From positions 310,001 through 374,000 of the forward strand of contig NZ_NIRS01000006.1 in the NCBI RefSeq assembly GCF_002934665.1: 64,000 bases of DNA. Reading direction: 5' to 3'. How positions within the stretch are numbered: the first letter of the stretch is position 1; the number at the start of each line of letters is the position of its first letter. The DNA is from Pseudomonas laurylsulfatiphila (GTDB lineage: Bacteria; Pseudomonadota; Gammaproteobacteria; Pseudomonadales; Pseudomonadaceae). The notes beneath the pieces were generated by a model, which searched no databases, was not told where the DNA came from, and worked only from the letters and a program-made list of their open reading frames with translations. A program made the position numbers and the translations under genes. Below are positions 18,064 to 25,318 of this stretch, piece by piece.

Positions 18064-19254
18064 TTACCGCCCGTGACGGCTCAACCATTGTCCGGCCAGC
18101 AATCGCGCTTTCGCATCTGCCGTGAACACTGCCTCGAGATCATCCACTGCCACGACAGGCTCCAGACTCAGTACTTCCTCGATGATACTCGCGATTTCCG
18201 GGTAACGAACCCGCTCGTCGAGAAATGCCGCCACCGCCACTTCATTTGCCGCATTGAGCATGGCCGGCGCGCTATTACCCGCCTCGGCCGCCTGGCGAGC
18301 CAGACGCAAACAAGGGAAACGCTCTTCATCGGGCGCCTGGAAGTCCAGCCGTGCAATGGCAAACAGATCCAGCGGCGCCACGCCCGAGTCAATCCGCTCC
18401 GGCCAGGCCAGGGCATTGGCGATGGGCGTGCGCATGTCCGGATTACCCAACTGCGCCAGGACTGAACCATCGACGTAGTCGACCAGCGAATGAATCACGC
18501 TTTGCGGATGAATCACCACCTCGACCTGCGATGGCCTGGCATCGAACAGCCAGCAGGCCTCGATCAGCTCAAGCCCTTTGTTCATCATGCTGGCCGAGTC
18601 AACGGAGATTTTTCGCCCCATGGACCAGTTCGGATGCGCACACGCCTGGTCAGGTGAAACATGCGCCAATTCAGCCATTGGCGTCTGTCGGAACGGACCA
18701 CCGGATGCCGTCAGCAAAATCCGGCGTACGCCAACTGCCTCGAGGCCACGGGCATAATCGTGCGGCATGCACTGGAAAATGGCGTTGTGCTCGCTATCGA
18801 TCGGCAGCAATACCGAACCGCTCTTGCGCACCGCCTGCATGAACAGCGCGCCGGACATCACCAGCGCTTCTTTATTGGCCAGGAGGATCTTCTTGCCCGC
18901 CTCGACCGCCGCCAGCGTCGGGCGCAATCCCGCCGCACCGACGATCGCCGCCATGACCGCATCGACTTCCGGATCGGAAGCGACCTGACACAAACCTTCC
19001 TCACCCACCAGAACACGGGTTGGAAGACCCGCCGCGCGCAAATCATCCTGCAAGGTGCGGGCAGCTGCGACCTCAGGCACTACGGCAAATCGCGGGACAT
19101 GACGTACACAGAGCGCCAGCAATTCACTCAAGCGAGTGAAGCCACTCAAGGCAAAGACCTGGTAACGATCAGGATGACGAGCGATGACGTCGAGCGTACT
19201 CAGGCCAATCGAACCGGTTGCCCCCAGAACGGTAATCTGTTGCGGGCGGCTCAT
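18064..19254 (-). CDS. dxr: 1-deoxy-D-xylulose 5-phosphate reductoisomerase
   Basis: Converts DXP to 2-C-methylerythritol 4-phosphate with NADPH, the committed step of the MEP isoprenoid pathway. The NADPH-binding loop GATGSIG is at residues 11-17, followed by LLANKEALVMSG, DSEHNAIFQCM and GRKISVDSASMMNKGLELIEA, all active-site segments. The start chosen gives MSRPQQITVLGATG and a 4-base ATGA overlap with the cdsA stop; a start five residues upstream is possible but less typical. 396 residues. The downstream uppS product uses MEP-derived precursors, which fits the clustering. Confidence 0.98.
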   Translation of the reverse strand: MSRPQQITVLGATGSIGLSTLDVIARHPDRYQVFALSGFTRLSELLALCVRHVPRFAVVPEVAAARTLQDDLRAAGLPTRVLVGEEGLCQVASDPEVDAVMAAIVGAAGLRPTLAAVEAGKKILLANKEALVMSGALFMQAVRKSGSVLLPIDSEHNAIFQCMPHDYARGLEAVGVRRILLTASGGPFRQTPMAELAHVSPDQACAHPNWSMGRKISVDSASMMNKGLELIEACWLFDARPSQVEVVIHPQSVIHSLVDYVDGSVLAQLGNPDMRTPIANALAWPERIDSGVAPLDLFAIARLDFQAPDEERFPCLRLARQAAEAGNSAPAMLNAANEVAVAAFLDERVRYPEIASIIEEVLSLEPVVAVDDLEAVFTADAKARLLAGQWLSRHGR

Positions 19255-20057
19255 GGGGCCGCCATCCACAACAGCACGGCGAACACCGGAATGGCCGCCG
19301 TCAGACTGTCGATACGATCCAGCACGCCACCGTGACCCGGAAGCAGATTGCTGCTGTCCTTGATCCCGGACTGACGCTTGAACATGCTTTCAGTGAGGTC
19401 GCCCACCACCGAAATGAACACGATCAGCGCAGCACAGATCAGCCCCTTGAACAGCTGCGCCACCGTCCAGTCGCGCACCAGAGCTACGAGAGTGGTAATG
19501 ACCAGGCTCAGCGCCAGACCACCGTATACGCCCTCCCAGCTTTTGCCCGGACTGACCTGCGGTGCGAGTTTACGCTTGCCGAAAGCACGACCGGAGAAGT
19601 AGGCGCCGATATCGGCCCCCCAGACCAGCACCATCACAGCCATGATCAGCCAGTTACCCAGCGGGTACTGCTTGATCTGCACCAGACCCTGCCAGGCCGG
19701 CAGGAGAATCAACAGGCCGATCACCAGCCTGGTCGCCGCATTGGACCAATGCTCGCTCGAACGCGGATAGGTCAGCACCAGGTACGTCGCCACCGCCCAC
19801 CACAGCACCGAAGCGCCCAATACCCAAGGCGCCAGCCCGGGCAGGATGTACATGACGAACAGCATCAAGGCGACCACAGCGGCATAGCCGACGCGGAACG
19901 CTTGACCGGCGAAACCCGCCAGACGCGCCCACTCCCATGCACCAAGGGTAACTACCAGCCCGATAAACAGTGCAAAACCGGAACCTTCAAGCAGGAAAAA
20001 CCCGCACAGGGCAATCGGCAGCAGGATCAGTGCGGTGATGATTCGTTGTTTAAGCAT
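19251..20057 (-). CDS. cdsA: Phosphatidate cytidylyltransferase
   Basis: Integral membrane enzyme that makes CDP-diacylglycerol from phosphatidic acid and CTP, the branch point for all phospholipids. The 268-residue protein is mostly hydrophobic with about eight membrane segments and carries the CdsA signature near the C-terminus (SVVGDLTESMFKRQSGIKDS, then LPGHGGVLDRIDS). Its ATG shares one base with the uppS stop and its stop overlaps dxr by four bases, so translation of the three is probably coupled. Confidence 0.97.
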   Translation of the reverse strand: MLKQRIITALILLPIALCGFFLLEGSGFALFIGLVVTLGAWEWARLAGFAGQAFRVGYAAVVALMLFVMYILPGLAPWVLGASVLWWAVATYLVLTYPRSSEHWSNAATRLVIGLLILLPAWQGLVQIKQYPLGNWLIMAVMVLVWGADIGAYFSGRAFGKRKLAPQVSPGKSWEGVYGGLALSLVITTLVALVRDWTVAQLFKGLICAALIVFISVVGDLTESMFKRQSGIKDSSNLLPGHGGVLDRIDSLTAAIPVFAVLLWMAAP

Positions 20058-20812
20058 TAAACCCGGGCTCCAGCCTCGACCTGCTCGCTCGTTTTACCGA
20101 AGCGGCGCTGGCGGGAAGCGTAATCGGCCAGCGCATTGCGCATGGCATCGTGTTTGAAGTCCGGCCAGAACAGGTCGGAAAAATACAGCTCGGCATAGGC
20201 CAGCTGCCAGAGCAGGAAGTTGCTGATGCGATGCTCGCCACCGGTACGGATACACAAGTCAGGCAACGGCAGATCACCTGTGGCCAGGCAGGTCTGCAGC
20301 AGATCAGGCGTGATATCTTCCGGACGCAAGTGTCCGGCCTGAACCTCTCGTGCCAGTCGTTGCGCCGCTTGCGCGATATCCCACTGACCGCCGTAATTGG
20401 CGGCGATCTGCAGGACAAAACGATTGGCGCCAGCCGTCATGGCCTCGGCTTCGCGCATGGCAGCCTGCAGCTCGGGATGAAAACGCGAGCGGTCACCAAT
20501 GATGCGCAGGCTGATGTTGTTGTCGTTGAGGCGCTTGGCCTCACGACGCAGTGCCTTGAAGAACAGATCCATCAAGGCGCTGACCTCATCGACCGGACGC
20601 TGCCAGTTCTCGCTGGAAAAGGCGAACAGGGTCAGCACCTCGACCTTGGCCTCGGCACAGACTTCAATGACCGCTCGTACCGCATCCACGCCCGCTTTAT
20701 GCCCGGCGACACCCGGCATAAAGCGCTTTTTCGCCCAGCGATTATTACCATCCATGATGATCGCGACATGGCGCGGCACCGCGGACGGTGCAGTCTGCTT
20801 GGTCTTTTCCAT
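20057..20812 (-). CDS. uppS: Undecaprenyl diphosphate synthase
   Basis: Cis-prenyltransferase adding eight isopentenyl units to farnesyl diphosphate; the product becomes the lipid carrier for peptidoglycan and O-antigen. The conserved N-terminal motif is HVAIIMDGNNRWAKKR with catalytic Asp21, followed by GHKAG and FAFSSENW. The C-terminal signature is DLCIRTGGEHRISNFLLWQ with FSDLFWPDF. Length 251 is normal. It begins 13 bases after frr and overlaps cdsA by one base. Confidence 0.98.
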   Translation of the reverse strand: MEKTKQTAPSAVPRHVAIIMDGNNRWAKKRFMPGVAGHKAGVDAVRAVIEVCAEAKVEVLTLFAFSSENWQRPVDEVSALMDLFFKALRREAKRLNDNNISLRIIGDRSRFHPELQAAMREAEAMTAGANRFVLQIAANYGGQWDIAQAAQRLAREVQAGHLRPEDITPDLLQTCLATGDLPLPDLCIRTGGEHRISNFLLWQLAYAELYFSDLFWPDFKHDAMRNALADYASRQRRFGKTSEQVEAGARV

Positions 20813-20825
20813 GAAAACGCGACCC

Positions 20826-21383
20826 TTATACGGCCATCAGGTCTTTTTCTTTCTCCGCCAACTTAGCGTCGATTTCAGCTACGAACTTCTTGGTCAGATC
20901 GTCGATCTCGCCAGTGGCGCGACGCTCTTCGTCTTCGCTGATTTCCTTTTCCTTGACCAGATCCTTCAGCGAGCTGTTTGCATCGCGACGGATGTTGCGC
21001 ACGGCAACACGGGCATCTTCAGCCACATCACGAGCCTGCTTGGTGAAACCGCGACGGGTTTCTTCGGTCAGGGCCGGCATGCTGATCAGCAGCAGCTCAC
21101 CAAGGTTGGTCGGGTTCAGGTTCAGGCCTGCACTGCCGATCGCCTTGTCGACGGCGCCCAGCATGTTGCGCTCGAAAGCAACGACTTGCAGGGTACGGGC
21201 ATCTTTGACGGTGATGTTGGCCACTTGCTTGATCGGGGTGTCGGAACCGTAGTACGGCACCATTACGCCTTCCAGGATGCTCGGGTGCGCTTGACCGGTA
21301 CGAATGCGGCCGAAGTTGTGCGCCAGCGATTCCACGGACTTCTGCATGCGCTCTTTAGCGTCTTTCTTGATTTCGTTGATCAT
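20826..21383 (-). CDS. frr: Ribosome recycling factor
   Basis: With EF-G splits post-termination ribosomes. The 185-residue sequence is a clear RRF: KKDAKERMQKSVESLAHNFG, IRTGQAHPSILEGVMVPYYG, and the C-terminal three-helix-bundle part ending LAEKEKDLMAV. The start codon overlaps the pyrH stop as ATGA, a conserved pyrH-frr arrangement that suggests translational coupling. Confidence 0.98.
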   Translation of the reverse strand: MINEIKKDAKERMQKSVESLAHNFGRIRTGQAHPSILEGVMVPYYGSDTPIKQVANITVKDARTLQVVAFERNMLGAVDKAIGSAGLNLNPTNLGELLLISMPALTEETRRGFTKQARDVAEDARVAVRNIRRDANSSLKDLVKEKEISEDEERRATGEIDDLTKKFVAEIDAKLAEKEKDLMAV

Positions 21384-22123
21384 TGTTGGCCTTCCTCGAT
21401 CAGGGTTCCTTCAGCGCCGCCGTGCACGATGTTCAGCAGGGCGCCGGGCTTGTTCATGTTAAATACGCGTAGCGGCATCTTGTGGTCGCGGCACAGGCAA
21501 ATGGCCGTCAGATCCATCACACCCAGCTTGCGATCCAGCACTTCATCGTAAGTCAGATGATCGAACTTCTCGGCATGCGGGTCTTTGAACGGGTCAGCGG
21601 TGTAGACGCCGTCGACCTTGGTTGCCTTGAGCACGACATCGGCATCGATTTCGATTGCACGCAGGCAGGCCGCCGAATCCGTCGTAAAGAACGGGTTGCC
21701 GGTACCGGCCGCGAAAATCACCACGTCCTTGGAGTTCAAGTGGCGCATGGCTTTGCGGCGATCATAGTGATCGGTCACGCCAACCATGGAAATAGCGGAC
21801 ATCACGATGGCCGAGATGTTGGCGCGCTCAAGGGCGTCGCGCATGGCCAGGGCGTTCATCACAGTGGCCAGCATGCCCATGTGGTCGCCGGTGACCCGAT
21901 CCATGCCAGCCTTGCTCAGCGCTTCACCGCGGAACAGGTTGCCACCACCGATAACCAGACCGACCTGCACACCGATGCCGACCAGTTGGCCAACTTCCAA
22001 TGCCATGCGATCCAGAACTTTCGGATCGATCCCGAACTCTTCCGAGCCCATCAGGGCCTCGCCGCTGAGCTTGAGTAGAATGCGTTTATAGCGAGCCTGA
22101 TAACCACTGCCCTGCTGAGCCAT
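21380..22123 (-). CDS. pyrH: Uridylate kinase
   Basis: Hexameric amino-acid-kinase-fold enzyme that phosphorylates UMP to UDP with ATP, allosterically controlled by GTP and UTP. The 247-residue sequence shows the N-terminal KRILLKLSGEALMG, the GLVIGGGNLFRG loop and FAAGTGNPFFTTDSAA, all characteristic of bacterial PyrH. It follows tsf by 209 bases that contain a terminator, so a separate promoter probably lies in 22124-22270. The product feeds pyrG at the other end of this block. Confidence 0.98.
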   Translation of the reverse strand: MAQQGSGYQARYKRILLKLSGEALMGSEEFGIDPKVLDRMALEVGQLVGIGVQVGLVIGGGNLFRGEALSKAGMDRVTGDHMGMLATVMNALAMRDALERANISAIVMSAISMVGVTDHYDRRKAMRHLNSKDVVIFAAGTGNPFFTTDSAACLRAIEIDADVVLKATKVDGVYTADPFKDPHAEKFDHLTYDEVLDRKLGVMDLTAICLCRDHKMPLRVFNMNKPGALLNIVHGGAEGTLIEEGQQ

Positions 22124-22276
22124 TGCGAATCTCTCCTGCGGCGTATTTTAAAAATTCTTTGCGAGCTGTTTACAGCTGGCGTTCACTCTAGCTTGGCGCT
22201 GCTTCAGCGCCATCGGAACATGGCTTTGTAAGCCAGTTCCAAATGGAAACCAATAAAAATTGGTGCCCCATCTGAA

Positions 22277-22308
22277 AAGAGGCTGCGCGCGTGAGCGGGC
22301 AGCCTCTT
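22277..22308 (-). terminator. Terminator after tsf
   Basis: Ten-base perfect stem AAGAGGCTGC / GCAGCCTCTT with a 12-base GC-rich loop. In the minus-strand direction the stem ends CTCTTTTC. It sits 25 bases beyond the tsf stop and before pyrH, so it should end or attenuate the rpsB-tsf transcript. Confidence 0.7.
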
Positions 22309-22332
22309 CTGGGCGACAGTTAAAAAACCGTC

Positions 22333-23196
22333 TTATTGCTTGGCGGCAGCCAGCTGGGCAGCAACTTCTTCTGCGAAGTTGTCCACTGGCTTCTCGATGC
22401 CTTCGCCGACTTTGAAGTAGGTGAAGGAAACGATTTCAGCGCCGGCTTTCTTGGCCAGAGCACCAACGGTGACTTCCGGGTTCATCACGAAAGCTTGCTC
22501 GACCAGGCTGGCTTCAGCCAGGAACTTGGTGATACGACCAGCGATCATCTTCTCGACGATTTCAGCTGGCTTGCCTTTCATCTTGTCTTCGTTCAGGGTC
22601 AGGAAAACGCCCTTCTCGCGCTCGATGGCTTCTGGCGAAACCTGCGATGGCAGCAGGAACTCAGGGTTGCTTGCCGCCACGTGCATGGCGATCTCTTTGG
22701 CCAGCTGAACATCGCCGCCTTTGAGAACAACAGCAACACCGATCTTGTTACCGTGCAGGTAGGTGCCGACAACGTCGCCCTCTACGCGCACCAGGCGACG
22801 GATGTTGACGTTTTCGCCAACTTTGGCAACCAGTGCTTCACGAGCCGATTCCTGAGCGGCGATCAGCGGAGCTGCGTCGGTCAGTTTTTCGTCGAAGGCT
22901 TTCTCTACGCTGGCAGCAACGAAGTTCTTGAAGTCGTCTTGCAGGGCCAGGAAGTCGGTCTGCGAGTTGACTTCCAGCAGCACGGCTGCCTTGTCGTCAG
23001 CCTTGATGGCGATAGCGCCTTCAGCGGCAACGTTGCCGGCTTTCTTGGCGGCCTTGATGGCACCCGAAGCACGCATGTCATCAATGGCTTTTTCGATGTC
23101 GCCGCCAGCCTTGGTCAAGGCCTTTTTGCAGTCCATCATGCCTTCGCCAGTACGCTCGCGCAGTTCTTTGACCAACGCTGCAGTAATCTCTGCCAT
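22333..23196 (-). CDS. tsf: Elongation factor Ts
   Basis: Guanine nucleotide exchange factor for EF-Tu. The 287-residue protein has the N-terminal UBA-like domain and signature (LVKELRERTGEGMMDCKKAL), the core with the conserved QTDFLALQDDF segment, and C-terminal LVEQAFVMNPEVTVG, which contacts EF-Tu. It follows rpsB after a strong hairpin that likely lets part of the transcripts continue; this pairing is near universal in bacteria. Confidence 0.98.
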   Translation of the reverse strand: MAEITAALVKELRERTGEGMMDCKKALTKAGGDIEKAIDDMRASGAIKAAKKAGNVAAEGAIAIKADDKAAVLLEVNSQTDFLALQDDFKNFVAASVEKAFDEKLTDAAPLIAAQESAREALVAKVGENVNIRRLVRVEGDVVGTYLHGNKIGVAVVLKGGDVQLAKEIAMHVAASNPEFLLPSQVSPEAIEREKGVFLTLNEDKMKGKPAEIVEKMIAGRITKFLAEASLVEQAFVMNPEVTVGALAKKAGAEIVSFTYFKVGEGIEKPVDNFAEEVAAQLAAAKQ

Positions 23197-23330
23197 TTCA
23201 AAATCCTCTTGGATAGGTTTTCAACCATTCCACCCGATCGAACGGGCGATCAATTCTTCCCGAACCACCCTTGTTAGCTGCCGCACGTTACAGATAGAGC
23301 GGTGGGCGCCGACAAATGGTTTTCGAGGTG

Positions 23331-23359
23331 GCAAAAAGGGGGCCAAGCCCCCTTTTTGC
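23331..23359 (-). terminator. Strong hairpin between rpsB and tsf
   Basis: Twelve-base perfect stem GCAAAAAGGGGG / CCCCCTTTTTGC with a 5-base loop. The arms supply A and T runs on both sides, so it can work in either direction. Located 26 bases past the rpsB stop, it probably reduces tsf expression relative to rpsB. Confidence 0.8.
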
Positions 23360-23385
23360 TTACTGAGTCAACGCCAAGGCGTCAA

Positions 23386-24123
23386 TTACTCAGCTGCTGC
23401 TACCGGAGCTTCTTCAACGAACACTTCGGTGCCGCCGGCAACGTTGTTGCGGCCACGGATCACAGCGTCAGCCATCGAACCCATGTACAGCTGGATAGCG
23501 CGGATTGCGTCATCGTTGCCTGGGATGATGTAGTCAACGCCTTCCGGGCTGCTGTTGGTATCGACTACGCCGATAACCGGGATGCCCAGCTTGTTGGCTT
23601 CGGTGATCGCGATGCGCTCGTGATCAACGTCGATAACGAACAGAGCGTCTGGCAGACCGCCCATGTCCTTGATACCACCCAGGGAACGATCCAGCTTTTC
23701 CAGGTCACGAGTGCGCATCAGCGCTTCTTTCTTGGTCAGCTTGGCGAAAGTACCGTCTTCGGCTTGAACTTCAAGGTCACGCAGACGCTTGATGGAAGCA
23801 CGGATGGTTTTGAAGTTGGTCAGCATGCCGCCCAACCAGCGGTGATCGACGTACGGCGAACCGCAACGTGCTGCTTCTTCAGCAACGATCTTGCCAGCGG
23901 AACGCTTGGTGCCGACGAACAGAATCTTGTTTTTGCCCTGGGCCAGACGCTCTACGAAAGTCAGAGCTTCGTTGAACATTGGCAGGGTTTTTTCAAGGTT
24001 GATGATGTGGATCTTGTTACGCGCGCCGAAAATGTACTTGCCCATTTTCGGGTTCCAGTAACGGGTCTGGTGACCGAAGTGCACACCGGCCTTCAGCATA
24101 TCGCGCATGTTGACTTGGGACAT
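23386..24123 (-). CDS. rpsB: 30S ribosomal protein S2
   Basis: Late-assembling small-subunit protein, docked through S1. The 245-residue sequence is typical: N-terminal MSQVNMRDMLKAGVHFGHQT, then RYWNPKMGKYIFGARNKIHI and the signature PDALFVIDVDHERIAITEA. Upstream lies a leader of about 130 bases. In other gammaproteobacteria S2 represses its own operon by binding such a leader; whether it does here is inferred. A strong hairpin follows and then tsf. Confidence 0.98.
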   Translation of the reverse strand: MSQVNMRDMLKAGVHFGHQTRYWNPKMGKYIFGARNKIHIINLEKTLPMFNEALTFVERLAQGKNKILFVGTKRSAGKIVAEEAARCGSPYVDHRWLGGMLTNFKTIRASIKRLRDLEVQAEDGTFAKLTKKEALMRTRDLEKLDRSLGGIKDMGGLPDALFVIDVDHERIAITEANKLGIPVIGVVDTNSSPEGVDYIIPGNDDAIRAIQLYMGSMADAVIRGRNNVAGGTEVFVEEAPVAAAE

Positions 24124-24268
24124 GATAGTTCCTTAATAAGTCGGGTTTGGCCTCCACGTATCCCAATGACCAACCAGCAGCATCAGCTGAAGGCACCCAG
24201 GTCATCGTGTCGACACGTGTGTGGATTTAGGCTTTTCGGGACATCCCCGGAAAGCGGCGCATTTTATA
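24124..24268 (-). promoter_or_regulatory. rpsB promoter and 5' leader (possible S2 autoregulatory leader)
   Basis: On the minus strand a -10 candidate TATAAAAT (plus-strand 24261-24268) is followed by a GC-rich stretch of the kind seen at stringently controlled promoters. A leader of about 130 bases follows before the rpsB ATG. The leader includes the inverted pair CACACGTGT / ACACG and a GCTGATGCTGCTGG stretch able to fold. S2-binding rpsB leaders are known in gammaproteobacteria. I see the position and folding potential but cannot verify the consensus structure by eye. Confidence 0.45.
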
Positions 24269-24407
24269 TCACAAGGCAGGGCAAAACGGAACCCGGATTC
24301 TGAAATCCTGGCGAGCGCTTTGCGCCATCCCTTGGAATCCTCCAAGAATGCACCATTCTATAGAGAGAAGCGATGCACACAGGCGCAGATTTGCGCTGAT
24401 CGTCTGG

Positions 24408-24413
24408 TAGAAT
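24408..24413 (+). promoter_or_regulatory. Extended -10 candidate for map
   Basis: TAGAAT preceded by TG at the extended -10 spacing (TGGTAGAAT), 81 bases upstream of the map ATG. No good -35 was found. The map-glnD transcript is divergent from rpsB, and this is the best promoter signal in 24269-24494. Confidence 0.4.
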
Positions 24414-24494
24414 CGTATTTTTCAGGGCTGCGAAGACCCATCGCGCAATGCCCTTTCCGTTCAGAAAGCGCCGCCTGGCGCAGAGAGAGCCTGT

Positions 24495-25277
24495 ATGACC
24501 GTCACCCTCAAAACGCCCGAGGATATCGCCAAAATGCGTATCGCCGGCAAACTGGCCGCCGATGTGCTGGAAATGATTGCCGAACATGTCAAGCCGGGCG
24601 TTACCACCGATCAATTGAACCAGATCTGCCACGACTTCATCGTCAATGAGCAGAAAGCCATCCCTGCCCCGCTCAACTACAAGGGTTATCCAAAGTCGAT
24701 CTGCACGTCGATCAACCATGTTGTCTGCCACGGCATCCCGAACGACAAGCCGCTGAAAGACGGCGATACCCTGAACATCGACGTCACCGTCATCAAGGAC
24801 GGCTACCACGGCGACACCAGCCGCATGTTCCACGTCGGCAGCGTGCCGGTCTGGGCCGAGCGTCTGTCCCAGGTGACCCAGGAATGCATGTACAAGGCGA
24901 TTGAGATCGTCAAACCCGGCTGCCGCCTGGGCGACATCGGCGAAATCATCCAGAAGCACGCTGAAAAGAACGGATTCTCGGTGGTTCGCGAATTCTGCGG
25001 CCACGGTATCGGCAAGGTGTTTCACGAAGAGCCGCAGATCCTGCACTACGGCCGCGCCGGCACCGGCATGGAACTCAAGGCCGGCATGACCTTCACCATC
25101 GAGCCGATGATCAACCAGGGTCGTGCCGACACCAAGGTTCTGGGCGACGGCTGGACCGCGATCACCAAGGACCGCAAGCTCTCGGCACAGTGGGAACACA
25201 CCCTGCTGGTGACCGAAACCGGTTACGAGATCTTCACCCTGCGCAGCGATGACACCATCCCTCGCGTTTCGGCCTGA
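24495..25277 (+). CDS. map: Type I methionine aminopeptidase
   Basis: Removes the initiator methionine from nascent proteins at the ribosome. The pita-bread fold metal ligands can be read in order: Asp in NIDVTVIKDGYHGD (two), His in CGHGIGKVFHE, Glu in TIEPM and Glu in QWEHT. Substrate-pocket KGYPKSICTSINHVVCHGI is also typical. 260 residues. It is divergent from rpsB, the usual arrangement, and is followed 41 bases later by glnD. Confidence 0.98.
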   Translation: MTVTLKTPEDIAKMRIAGKLAADVLEMIAEHVKPGVTTDQLNQICHDFIVNEQKAIPAPLNYKGYPKSICTSINHVVCHGIPNDKPLKDGDTLNIDVTVIKDGYHGDTSRMFHVGSVPVWAERLSQVTQECMYKAIEIVKPGCRLGDIGEIIQKHAEKNGFSVVREFCGHGIGKVFHEEPQILHYGRAGTGMELKAGMTFTIEPMINQGRADTKVLGDGWTAITKDRKLSAQWEHTLLVTETGYEIFTLRSDDTIPRVSA

Positions 25278-25318
25278 TCTCGCCAGCGTATCTCGCCTAT
25301 AGAAAGGAAAGCCAATCG

